Shown: piece by piece, positions 6,667 to 13,960 of the stretch | Layout: every line of letters begins with the position of its first letter | Numbering within the stretch: position 1 is the stretch's first letter | IMG/VR virus record: IMGVR_UViG_3300023179_000518 | Coordinates: 1 to 23,608 of that record | DNA from: a virus | Reading direction: 5' to 3' (one strand) | Length of the DNA: 23,608 bases | Notes under the pieces: generated by a model | The model's database searches: none | The model's input: the letters and a program-made list of their open reading frames with translations, nothing else | Told to the model about the DNA's origin: nothing | Position numbers and translations under genes: made by a program

Positions 6667-9274
6667 GGGTTTTCCTGCCTCGCTAGTTGGCCGACATAAC
6701 TATTTAAACGCCCTGTCGGTGTTGGGGACTGAATTAGAAAAACCAAACTTTCCGGCGACAACTACGTGCCCGGCCTGTAAAGAACCCGCCTTGTATGTTT
6801 TCGACGACGTTCTCACAAGCGGTCTGTGGCTTTTCTGTACAGCCTGCAAAACGCATGGGGATATCATAACCTTTGGTTCTCAAATCTGGAATACAAGTTT
6901 ACCAGATACACTGGCAAAATTCAGCGATTTAAGCTTGATTGCCGCAAAAGAAGCTGGTAATGAAGAACCTGAATACGCAAGGTTTTTACGTAAATTTCGC
7001 GCGGCCGAGTCTTTCTGGGAAACGGCCGCAGCCCAAGTGTGGAATCACGCCGACGACCTTATAGCGTGTCGGCTGCGCGAACTGGGTTTGCGCTACGAAA
7101 TAAACGAGTGTTACGGGCTGGTAGGCGTAGCGCACTATGACCAGATAGCCGGGCTGTGCCGGACGCTGGGACGGCCTAAGCCAGTTATGTCGCGAGCGGA
7201 CGGCGCGGCGATTGTGTATCCGTTCTACGACCTACCGCAACGGCTTACTGGCCTGCTGATCACACAATACAACGAAACGTACGAAATACGACAAAACTTT
7301 ATACCCGTCTTGGGTTACAAAAAAATAAAACCGGAAGCCGGCTACTTCCTGCTCGACAAGTTGCTCGAAACGCCCGACCCAAGATATCGCGGCAACCAGT
7401 TTGTGTCTGAAGATATCTATTGGGTATTGCGCGCGCAGTTGAAACGAATCAGCCGCGGCGAAAAAGCGCTTCCCATTGTTGCCAGCTACAGCGGCGCAGA
7501 AGCCGAGAGTTACGGCATAAGCTGGGCGGCGTACCATTCCACTCCTCGTATTTTCCACGCCGCCGCTGTTTCTCCGGGGTTGATTAGCAGGGCTTGTAAC
7601 GCCCGCGGCTACGTTTCCGTGTTCCCGCCTCGCCGGCCGGCAGATGACGCCAATCTGCTAACTATCCGCGCCCAGACGAAAACATGGAACGAAATGCTTA
7701 AAGATACGCTCGTCAGCCTCAACGAGATCAACGCGCTTTCGTTTGCAACAAGACTCAACATCCTCCCCGATAAACTGGGCACATTTCTCAATAAACTCGA
7801 CCACCCATTTTCAGCCGGTTTTGCCGATCGAGTGCTGGCGGAGATTAAACAAACGCCGCATGGACCTCAGAAACGCTGGCTTATCATTGAACGAGACTCA
7901 GGTTGGTGGAGCTACACAGGTCGGCACCTGTGCAACGTCTGCCCCGTTATAACAAAAGTTATACAGACAGATTCCGGTGAAAAACTGTATGAAGGCACAA
8001 TAACCACATCGGCCGGCGAGACATACACGTTTAACGACCGCGCTAAACGCATAGAGCAGCTTGGCCTATTCGAATACTGTTCGGCTGTTTTGACGCCGCA
8101 CAAGAAACTCGTCTTGTATGACAAGCCGTTGAATCATCGCAGCCACATACTGGCGATGGAACTGCACCCACCAGAAATCGTATATCTGCCGACCAGTTAC
8201 GGTTGGGACGCACACAACCAAGTATTCAGATTCGATACCTACGAGATCACCAACACCGGCGACGTTCAAACGATACCGGCATGGCCGCGCAAAAATATCA
8301 AAGTAACGTTTAGCGCGCCTATGCCTGTCGCCCCGCTCCCCGTACGCGAATTCATCACGCCGTCGCATGAAAACGCTTACGTGTGGAGCGTGATCGCCGC
8401 CGTTGTTGGTAATCTCGTCGCCCCTATTCTGAACCGCGATCCCGCGCCCACTGCCGTTCCGCGCAACAATTTTGTAACAGTTGAGCAAATCGCCGCCGCG
8501 CTGTGCTGCCCGCTAGAACGCGCCACGGCAGAAAATAAATACGTAGCCCGCGGCTTCTTTAACAGGTTTCGCAAACCGTTGGCGTGGCCCACGCTCGTCT
8601 ACAACACCTTCAGCGATGACATGCTGAGCAACATTGTGCCGCGCTACTCTACGCAGCCAATGCTCGTCCGGTTGTCCGCCACCGCCGGCGCCGTAGCCCC
8701 CGGATATGGCTGGCAAACGCTGGTTAACACCACAGCGCCCGCAAGCGGAGACTTTTCGGCCCTGCGGCACATATTGCCGGCGTACATACAGTACTTGCTA
8801 GCAAACAACTTAAAAACGTTTAACAGCCAAAATAACGTGTATCTGCAAGTGTTAAAAAGCATGCACGACTGGCTGTTAAAGGTTTACGGCGCATCGTTTA
8901 ATCTCGCGTACGCCGAGGCTAATTGTTACACGCCAGAAACAACCCACGTCTCACTGTTCCGCGAACTTAATAGCGCGTTTTTATCGGGAAAACTGGTGCT
9001 TTTGCCGCAACCCAGACGCCGCGACCAACCCAAAAACTATTGTGTGCAGCAGAAAGAACATCTATGGTTAAACAGACACGCCGTTGATAGATATTGTTAT
9101 TCTGTCCGCAGCGTACCGCCAAACTGGGACGTCATAACCACTCTACTGCAGCAAATAGGTGTTTACACAGGCGAACAGAATATACACAATATGAACGGCT
9201 TGCTTTTAAACAAAGACTGGTGCCAACAGTTTTGGGCAGAAAATAACGAGGCTACAAACAAAGAAACGGGTTGA
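6665..9274 (+). CDS. Primase-type zinc-finger replication protein, 869 aa
   Basis: GGAAG at 6653-6657 precedes the ATG. Residues 35-64 form a zinc ribbon like that of DnaG-type primases: C35-x2-C38, then C58-x2-C61 and H64 in LFCTACKTHGD, leading to IITF. Residues about 135-215 resemble the part after the zinc finger in primases (LGLRYEINECYGLVG, then VYPFYDLPQRLTGLLITQYN), where a fold of the TOPRIM region begins. From about residue 410 the sequence resembles DUF927-type helicase regions (RHLCNVCPVITKV... and YGWDAHNQVFRF), but I find no GxxxxGKT/S Walker A loop where that ATPase would have one (region AAVVGNLVAPILNRDP). It may prime or load at the phage origin; helicase activity is doubtful. 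It is followed at once by an acidic protein gene. Confidence 0.75.
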   Translation: MGFPASLVGRHNYLNALSVLGTELEKPNFPATTTCPACKEPALYVFDDVLTSGLWLFCTACKTHGDIITFGSQIWNTSLPDTLAKFSDLSLIAAKEAGNEEPEYARFLRKFRAAESFWETAAAQVWNHADDLIACRLRELGLRYEINECYGLVGVAHYDQIAGLCRTLGRPKPVMSRADGAAIVYPFYDLPQRLTGLLITQYNETYEIRQNFIPVLGYKKIKPEAGYFLLDKLLETPDPRYRGNQFVSEDIYWVLRAQLKRISRGEKALPIVASYSGAEAESYGISWAAYHSTPRIFHAAAVSPGLISRACNARGYVSVFPPRRPADDANLLTIRAQTKTWNEMLKDTLVSLNEINALSFATRLNILPDKLGTFLNKLDHPFSAGFADRVLAEIKQTPHGPQKRWLIIERDSGWWSYTGRHLCNVCPVITKVIQTDSGEKLYEGTITTSAGETYTFNDRAKRIEQLGLFEYCSAVLTPHKKLVLYDKPLNHRSHILAMELHPPEIVYLPTSYGWDAHNQVFRFDTYEITNTGDVQTIPAWPRKNIKVTFSAPMPVAPLPVREFITPSHENAYVWSVIAAVVGNLVAPILNRDPAPTAVPRNNFVTVEQIAAALCCPLERATAENKYVARGFFNRFRKPLAWPTLVYNTFSDDMLSNIVPRYSTQPMLVRLSATAGAVAPGYGWQTLVNTTAPASGDFSALRHILPAYIQYLLANNLKTFNSQNNVYLQVLKSMHDWLLKVYGASFNLAYAEANCYTPETTHVSLFRELNSAFLSGKLVLLPQPRRRDQPKNYCVQQKEHLWLNRHAVDRYCYSVRSVPPNWDVITTLLQQIGVYTGEQNIHNMNGLLLNKDWCQQFWAENNEATNKETG

Positions 9275-9275
9275 T

Positions 9276-9602
9276 ATGCGTTACACCGAAGCGTTGTCTT
9301 TTCGCGCAGAAATATCGAATCGATCCGATGACAGCGATTTCGGTAGCGAGTTCGTCGAAGAGGAGTGGCAGTTTGTCGAAGATGACGACGACGAAGACGA
9401 CGACGAAAGTGACGACGATTTTAAACCAACCCAATGGTTTGTTGACGACGACGACGAAGATGACGACGACGAAGATGACGACGAAGATTATGACGATGAA
9501 GATGAAGAGTGGGACGACGACGAAGACGACGACCCAGAATACGAAGAAGAATTTGACGACGGAACCCGCTACGAAGAAGACGAGTGGGACGACGACGAAT
9601 AA
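9276..9602 (+). CDS. Extremely acidic Asp/Glu-repeat protein, 108 aa
   Basis: The ATG lies one base after the stop of the primase-like gene (TGATATG), suggesting coupling. After about 30 ordinary residues the protein is almost only Asp and Glu broken by aromatics (WQFVEDD, TQWFVDDD, DYDDEDEEW, DPEYEEEF, DEWDDDE). It has very high negative charge and regular Trp/Tyr/Phe spacing. Such proteins can mimic DNA phosphates, chaperone basic proteins or act as disordered linkers; which applies here is unknown. A competing Lys/Thr-rich frame on the same strand has no ATG near its start and is a shadow of the GAC/GAA/GAT repeats. The repeats (GACGACGAA-type) could also vary in copy number by slippage. 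Confidence 0.72.
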   Translation: MRYTEALSFRAEISNRSDDSDFGSEFVEEEWQFVEDDDDEDDDESDDDFKPTQWFVDDDDEDDDDEDDDEDYDDEDEEWDDDEDDDPEYEEEFDDGTRYEEDEWDDDE

Positions 9603-9608
9603 AACAAC

Positions 9609-10094
9609 ATGCAAACATTTTTGCCACTCCCGAGTTTTCGCGGGTCGGCAAAATGCCTTGACAACAAACGCCTAGGCAAACAACGCGTCGAATGCAAACA
9701 GATTTTGTTGTGCCTTGACGTGCCCGTCGGCGAACACAAGCCCGGAAAACGCGGATGGCGACAACATCCGGCCGTTTTGATGTGGGCTAGACACGAAGTG
9801 GCGCTTCTGGTATACGGAATCGTCATGTGCCGCGAATGGACGTCGCGGGGGTTTCAGGATCGGCTACAAGACGAGTTCGTAACGGCGTACTCTCGTCTCC
9901 GCCCCACAATCGACGTCAACGTGTATCCCCCGTGGTTTGGCAACCCCGCGCTGCACGCTTCTCACCGCAGCAGTCTGCTGCGAAAAGATTTAAGGCATTA
10001 CTCTCAGTTCGGCTGGGACGACCCGATTTATTTACCGTATTTTTGGCCTGTTCAGGTTTCTCAATCAGCGGGAACAAGTCCCGCCAATCTATAG
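9609..10094 (+). CDS. MSMEG_6728-like conserved protein, 161 aa
   Basis: Begins MQTFLPLPSF, continues with LDNKRLGKQRVE, RGWRQHPAVLMWARHEVALL, YGIVMCREWTSRGF and ends with the motifs NPALHASHRSSLLRKD and LPYFWP. This order of motifs is what I remember for the family named after MSMEG_6728, found in actinobacteria and other bacteria; in some annotations such proteins are linked to pyrimidine-dimer glycosylases, but I cannot confirm that activity. The conserved His and Arg residues (HPAVxMW, HASHRS) look catalytic or ligand-binding. Full length for the family as far as I recall. It starts 7 bases after the acidic gene and lacks a clear ribosome site. Confidence 0.75.
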   Translation: MQTFLPLPSFRGSAKCLDNKRLGKQRVECKQILLCLDVPVGEHKPGKRGWRQHPAVLMWARHEVALLVYGIVMCREWTSRGFQDRLQDEFVTAYSRLRPTIDVNVYPPWFGNPALHASHRSSLLRKDLRHYSQFGWDDPIYLPYFWPVQVSQSAGTSPANL

Positions 10095-10111
10095 AAGAAA
10101 AGGAATGAAGA

Positions 10112-11584
10112 ATGTCACGTAAAGAGCACCCGCAAAGCCGCGGCATGAAACGCAACAAGCAAAAACCACGATCCGCCAACAAGGTTCGTTTCTATCGCGA
10201 CACCGGCAGCGGCGGAGGAAACAAAAACTTCAAAGACGTTTCATCTGAGTTTGAAGACGACGACGAAAACGAAGAAGAAACAGACGACGACACACCACGT
10301 CGGTTAACTTGGCACAACACAAAAAAGGGCACCAGCGGCACGTTCATCGCGCTATATGAAGAAATGATTGATGACGTTCCGGAAGAATTAAGCGCCGCGC
10401 CAAAAGAACGTGTCGCCATGTACGAGCGAATCAAGGCCGTGATCAATTCTCGTCGCGCCGGCAATGTTGCAGATTCAGGCTCGGTCGTGTTTGATATTCC
10501 GTGGACTATGTTAGATTTTCCGCGAGACGGCGTAGGCCGCGAAAAGCGAGTTGACCGCGGCCACGTCGGTCACATCGTCCAGAATTATCACCCCAGTAGC
10601 TGGGCGACACCGGTTGTAACAATGAGGCCGTTATACGGTTCAAACGGCGCTATTGAAACGGTTCTGTACGAAATCACAGACGGTAACCATCGTCGGTGTA
10701 TTGCGCTTGAGCGCGCGTACGCAGACAGGCCAGAAGATTTGCGCACTGGAAAGAATCCGGTAAAAATCACCGTGTCTGTCAGCGAAGTTTCTTCAACGCA
10801 AGAAACAGCCGAATCGTTTACCGACAACAACGCCGGCGGCGTCAGACCCATGGCGGGCACTGATAACTGGCGCAACATGTTTGTCGCTGGTTTGCCAGAG
10901 GTTGTTGCAACAGTAAAGCTTGCCGCCGAATACGGGCTCGATGCGTCGGCGCCTGTGAACAAGCGCGGATGGCCGCGGTGTCACGGTAAGATCATCATGC
11001 ACATGTGTAACGTCACATTCGGCGGCGGGCCGTACGCGTTTCCGTGGCTTAAGGAAAAAGACGTACGCACAGCCTTGCGCATTATCACTGATTCTGATTG
11101 CGTTGGCGTGTACAAGAACACAGATGCTGTAAACAAGCAAAACTTCTTTGCCGGTCTGTGTCACTTTATTGCGTACTATTATCGCCCGGGTTTCGTTCAT
11201 GACATCGGGTTAAAGCACCTGCTTTCGCGACCGGATATCGTTGAACGAGCTATTGAAATGGGCAAGGACATTACGCCGGCAATCATTCAGGTTGAGATGC
11301 CGCACGTGACGTCCGCTATGCTTTCCCGCGATGAGTCGTTGCGGTATCACCGCGTCGCGCTCGCGTTGAAGCGGATGTACGTCACGAAAGTCCCGCCGCC
11401 GAAGATGCGCAGCAAAATCGACGGTTGGCCCGATTGCCCCGCAGAGTTGCGGCAATTATTTCACATAGCGCCGGAAATCACGGACGACAATAAGCGCGTA
11501 AAGCTTATCGCCGAGTTGCACACAAAACTCGACGCGTTGATGAAGAAAAAGCGCGCCAAAACCTCAAAAACTATTACAAGGTGA
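10112..11584 (+). CDS. ParB/Srx-fold domain protein with acidic N-terminal tract, 490 aa
   Basis: AAGGAATGAAG before the ATG gives a fair ribosome site. Residues 1-45 are basic (KRNKQKPRSANKVRFYRD), residues 46-60 acidic (FEDDDENEEETDDD), and residues about 125-235 have the layout of the ParB/sulfiredoxin-like domain: a first strand DIPWTMLDFPRD, a helix VDRGHVGHIVQNY, a PVV strand and the signature YEITDGNHRRCIAL (DGNHRR at 190-195). In this superfamily the DGxHR motif binds nucleotide (CTP in ParB) or phosphate and in some members cuts DNA. The remaining 250 residues, helical with HMCNVTFGGG and FAGLCHFIAYYYRPG, are unrecognised. It is not a plasmid ParB: the usual helix-turn-helix order is not apparent. 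Likely in one transcript with the primase-like group. Confidence 0.75.
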   Translation: MSRKEHPQSRGMKRNKQKPRSANKVRFYRDTGSGGGNKNFKDVSSEFEDDDENEEETDDDTPRRLTWHNTKKGTSGTFIALYEEMIDDVPEELSAAPKERVAMYERIKAVINSRRAGNVADSGSVVFDIPWTMLDFPRDGVGREKRVDRGHVGHIVQNYHPSSWATPVVTMRPLYGSNGAIETVLYEITDGNHRRCIALERAYADRPEDLRTGKNPVKITVSVSEVSSTQETAESFTDNNAGGVRPMAGTDNWRNMFVAGLPEVVATVKLAAEYGLDASAPVNKRGWPRCHGKIIMHMCNVTFGGGPYAFPWLKEKDVRTALRIITDSDCVGVYKNTDAVNKQNFFAGLCHFIAYYYRPGFVHDIGLKHLLSRPDIVERAIEMGKDITPAIIQVEMPHVTSAMLSRDESLRYHRVALALKRMYVTKVPPPKMRSKIDGWPDCPAELRQLFHIAPEITDDNKRVKLIAELHTKLDALMKKKRAKTSKTITR

Positions 11585-11595
11585 CAAATCACGCT

Positions 11596-11617
11596 TGTTT
11601 GTCTACGCAGACAAACA
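11596..11617. repeat. 9-bp perfect inverted repeat before the 11634 gene
   Basis: TGTTTGTCT (11596-11604) and AGACAAACA (11609-11617) flank a four-base loop, ACGC; outer ACGC/GCGT bases can extend the stem with a small bulge. There is no T run, so it is not a clear terminator. It sits 16 bases before an ATG that has no ribosome site, so it could be a translational control hairpin or operator. Confidence 0.55.
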
Positions 11618-11633
11618 TGGCGTGTAAATAACT

Positions 11634-12023
11634 ATGCAACCAGATCAACCAGATTCAGATGAAACAGTGTGTTGGATACGGATTGCTGTTGAAGATTTAG
11701 ATAGCATCAAACCTAAATCATTACTGGCAAAAAAGATTTTGGAAACGGCTGTGCTTCAGCAGTCGATGTGGCGCGAAGCATACGTCAACGCTGTTGAGCG
11801 GCTTATCATCAATCCAAATTTAATGGTATTTGAAGATGCGCCGATTACCGAAACAGTCACAACCCACCGCAACGACGAAGACGGTATCGAAGACAAGGGT
11901 GCGTATGTCATGTGCTGGCAATTCGTCCCGGAAAAAGCAGTAATCCCACCAGAACCCGACACACCAGCAGAAATGCAACGCAGTCTCGCAGTGCTTAAAC
12001 AAGTTAGTAAACTGCTGGAGTAA
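11634..12023 (+). CDS. Hypothetical protein, 129 aa
   Basis: The ATG at 11634 has no visible Shine-Dalgarno site. The protein starts with an acidic segment (MQPDQPDSDETVCWIRIAVED), has a helix with MWREAYVNAVERLI, a strand-rich middle (LMVFEDAPITETVTTHR, then GAYVMCWQFVPEKAV) and a C-terminal helix SLAVLKQVSKLLE. Not recognised. It lies between a hairpin and the tRNA gene, and its stop is six bases before the tRNA. Confidence 0.6.
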   Translation: MQPDQPDSDETVCWIRIAVEDLDSIKPKSLLAKKILETAVLQQSMWREAYVNAVERLIINPNLMVFEDAPITETVTTHRNDEDGIEDKGAYVMCWQFVPEKAVIPPEPDTPAEMQRSLAVLKQVSKLLE

Positions 12024-12029
12024 CGCGTC

Positions 12030-12102
12030 GCCGGCGTGGCACAATTGGCAGCGCAACTGATTTGTAATCAGTAGGTTGTGGGTTCGACTCCCACCGTCGG
12101 CT
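12030..12102 (+). tRNA. tRNA-Thr(UGU)
   Basis: A full cloverleaf can be drawn. The acceptor stem GCCGGCG pairs with CGTCGGC (one G-U). The D arm GCAC/GCGC has one A.C mismatch and the loop AATTGGCA. The anticodon arm ACTGA/TCAGT has loop TTTGTAA with anticodon TGT at 12063-12065. The variable loop is AGGTT, and the T arm GTGGG/CCCAC has loop TTCGACT. The discriminator base is T, and CCA is not encoded. It reads ACA (and by wobble other ACN) codons, which are frequent in this window. Confidence 0.93.
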
Positions 12103-12112
12103 TACAGTTTTG

Positions 12113-12118
12113 TATACT
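12113..12118 (+). promoter_or_regulatory. Possible -10 element (TATACT) after the tRNA
   Basis: GTATACT at 12112-12118 lies 27 bases before the ATG of the 12145 gene. The same heptamer occurs at 16088-16094 before another gene with a strong ribosome site. No -35 hexamer is recognisable in the tRNA sequence upstream. Confidence 0.25.
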
Positions 12119-12144
12119 CCATGTGTGGTCAAGGAGGACCGCGC

Positions 12145-12573
12145 ATGGATTTCAAAATCGTTATTAAACCGATTGCTAATTTAAGTCGCGCAGAAGTGCT
12201 GGAAATGTATCACCGGCTTTCTGTACCCGGACGAAATATGCGCAAAGAATTGAGCAAACGTCACGTACACCCAGAACCCGGCCCGCACGAGACAATTACA
12301 TTAGCGCTTGTGTGGCAAAACGAGTTTTTTGTGGCGTGGGTAGGTACGCGCGCATACACAGAAAAATTTAAAGGCAATTCTATTGCTGTACAGACAATCG
12401 AGTGTTTCACAGACCCCGAACTGCGCCGGCGAGGACTTGCGCAGCTTGGGCTGCAGGCTTTAATTTCTGCCGGTTTTATTGACCGCACTAAACCAGTGTC
12501 AGTGTACAGAAAGCCAGCAATTAAATTGGCAGAACGCTGCGGTTGCCAAACAGTCATTTTGTGCGAACCATAA
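12145..12573 (+). CDS. GNAT-like acetyltransferase, 142 aa
   Basis: A strong AAGGAGG at 12131-12137 decides the ATG at 12145 rather than an upstream start inside the tRNA. The second half fits the GNAT fold: a strand IAVQTIECFTDPE, the acetyl-CoA-binding loop RRRGLAQ at the start of a long helix (AQLGLQALISAGF), then a strand PVSVYRK and a helix ending ERCGC with a final strand QTVILCEP. Residues 1-50 form the N-terminal part (EVLEMYHRLSVPGRNMRKEL). GNAT enzymes acetylate amines of proteins, antibiotics or small molecules; the substrate here is unknown. It is the first gene after the tRNA. Confidence 0.7.
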   Translation: MDFKIVIKPIANLSRAEVLEMYHRLSVPGRNMRKELSKRHVHPEPGPHETITLALVWQNEFFVAWVGTRAYTEKFKGNSIAVQTIECFTDPELRRRGLAQLGLQALISAGFIDRTKPVSVYRKPAIKLAERCGCQTVILCEP

Positions 12574-12631
12574 GGTACGCTATTTCGCGATAATTGCGCC
12601 ACAGCTAATAACCCCAAAATAGAATGCCTGT

Positions 12632-12880
12632 ATGCGCCGCTACCACGCTGAAAAACACATCATCAAACGGCGAATTAAAATAGCCCAAGAAATGATCGGG
12701 CACGTATTCGGCGAATGGTCAGACCCCGTTTTCAAACCGGGGCGTTATCGCAAGACGCACACCGGTTGCAATAAAGCTGCGTGTCAGCTTTGCCATCCAG
12801 AAAAAAATCCGAAACGTATTCCGACCCGACAAGAACTTCAATCACAGAAAGACTTTCAAAACAATGTCGAAGACTCCTGA
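12632..12880 (+). CDS. Small basic zinc-motif protein, 82 aa
   Basis: The N-terminal half is basic and helical (RRYHAEKHIIKRRIKIAQEMI). The middle holds GRYRKTHTGCNKAACQLCHPEK, in two pieces a GRYRKTH motif and C-x4-C-x2-CH, which I recall from small bacterial and phage proteins of the 'RKxHPxxCGxxxCxxC' kind. A single zinc-binding site is likely; function unknown, possibly nucleic-acid binding. No clear ribosome site. It follows the GNAT gene by 58 bases and overlaps the next gene by 17. Confidence 0.65.
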   Translation: MRRYHAEKHIIKRRIKIAQEMIGHVFGEWSDPVFKPGRYRKTHTGCNKAACQLCHPEKNPKRIPTRQELQSQKDFQNNVEDS

Positions 12881-13190
12881 TTCACTCGTAGACCACATCA
12901 TGGACACCACCCACCGACTCGCAGAGGCTGTGGCTGCCGAACAGGCGCTCGAAGATAACCGAATCAACGTCAAGCTTGCCGCGATCGATCGTATCATGGC
13001 TGCTGGCGATAATCAGTTCACAGGAAAGCCGCACTCGTTCTCGTCTGCCGAAAACGTCGTCAACACTGACGCCGACTATCAGCTTTATCTCGAACGGCAA
13101 CGCGAAGCTGTTCGCGCAAGAATCTTGGCCCGCGGCGCGTACGAGGCCGCGCTCGCCGCTGCTAACCTTCACGCCGCCACAAAGGTGTAA
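12864..13190 (+). CDS. Alanine-rich helical protein, 108 aa
   Basis: The ATG at 12864 overlaps the preceding gene by 17 bases; only a weak GAAAG lies upstream. The protein is almost all helix: LVDHIMDTTHRLAEAVAAEQ, NVKLAAIDRIMAAG, then DYQLYLERQREAVRARILA and YEAALAAANLHAATKV, with one short linker around residues 50-65. No family recognised. Such helical bundles occur among phage structural and scaffold-like proteins, but nothing specific points there. Confidence 0.6.
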   Translation: MSKTPDSLVDHIMDTTHRLAEAVAAEQALEDNRINVKLAAIDRIMAAGDNQFTGKPHSFSSAENVVNTDADYQLYLERQREAVRARILARGAYEAALAAANLHAATKV

Positions 13191-13191
13191 A

Positions 13192-13650
13192 GTGTTCGAC
13201 TCTGACAACGAAGAAGAAAACAACGAACATATCTCTATGGGCCAAACAACATTTGAAAGCATTCGCAACTATGCTCTTTGTTTGTTTGGTCGGTACCTGA
13301 AAGAGGCGCACAACAACACGAATCTTCCAGATATCCCGCCCGAATCAGCAACGCGTTTTTTAAGCGTAAGCGAGGTAGAAGCGATTGTTCGCGAACACGG
13401 TTTCGCCGCCTCAGAAGGCTATTACGTCGGCGGCGAATCACCCGAAGAAGCGTACGCTATCATGGGAAAAATGATGTGCGCGCTTGTTCAACGTATTTTG
13501 TCAAACGTGCTGGCCGAAGGAACGAGCCAAGGATTGTTAGACTGCGTATTTAACGAAAAAAAGAACGACTTTGAGTTCGACATTACTGCGAAAGGCAAAC
13601 GGGTTATTTATGGCGGGAACGCCGACAGCGAAACAACTGCCGATAATTGA
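13192..13650 (+). CDS. Hypothetical protein, 152 aa, GTG start
   Basis: The frame is open far upstream, but AAAGGTG at 13181-13187 followed by GTG at 13192, one base after the previous stop, is the best start. An ATG at 13237 is the alternative (137 aa) without a ribosome site. It starts with an acidic stretch (FDSDNEEENN), then helical segments ESIRNYALCLFGRYLKEA, RFLSVSEVEAIVREHGF, EAYAIMGKMMCALVQRIL and LLDCVFNEKK. No family recognised. The stop lies inside the next gene (41-base overlap). Confidence 0.6.
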   Translation: MFDSDNEEENNEHISMGQTTFESIRNYALCLFGRYLKEAHNNTNLPDIPPESATRFLSVSEVEAIVREHGFAASEGYYVGGESPEEAYAIMGKMMCALVQRILSNVLAEGTSQGLLDCVFNEKKNDFEFDITAKGKRVIYGGNADSETTADN

Positions 13651-13960
13651 AAAAGTCAAAGCGGCAATTAAAGCGTTTGAAGAAACCCAAATAAAGTACA
13701 AAAGCTTCGGCGCTTACGACACCGAGCCTGACGGCGTGTGGCAGCGTTTATTGCTCAAAACAATAGAAGGCAGCGGTCCAACACCGCCGCGCGACGCAGA
13801 CCGGTGGGAGCTATACTCGACCAGCATGGATTGCACAGAAGCCGCGCAGGCATTGTTCGACGCGGCGCTACACGCAATTCAAACAATCGAGAGTTGCCCT
13901 ATTAGAGATTTGGGCGCGTTGAAGCATTATCTCGAAGAGTATTGCTGGCGCTGTAGTTAA
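13610..13960 (+). CDS. Hypothetical protein, 116 aa
   Basis: The ATG at 13610 gives MAGTPTAKQLPIIEKVKAAI; the frame continues upstream only to a TTG with no ATG. The protein is helical: IEKVKAAIKAFEETQIKY, a middle EPDGVWQRLLLKTIEG, then TEAAQALFDAALHAIQTI and DLGALKHYLEEYCWR. No family recognised. It overlaps the upstream gene by 41 bases, and its stop shares the palindrome TTAA (13957-13960) with the stop of terL on the other strand. Confidence 0.6.
   Translation: MAGTPTAKQLPIIEKVKAAIKAFEETQIKYKSFGAYDTEPDGVWQRLLLKTIEGSGPTPPRDADRWELYSTSMDCTEAAQALFDAALHAIQTIESCPIRDLGALKHYLEEYCWRCS

Noticed and set aside
9271-9675. Lys/Thr-rich plus-strand frame (TTKMTT repeats)
   Set aside because: It is another reading of the GAC/GAA/GAT repeats; no ATG near its start and no protein-like pattern. 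The acidic frame starts by coupling one base after the previous stop.
10112-11584. Plasmid-type ParB with a ParA partner
   Set aside because: No ParA-like ATPase is adjacent and the protein has no recognisable ParB helix-turn-helix order.
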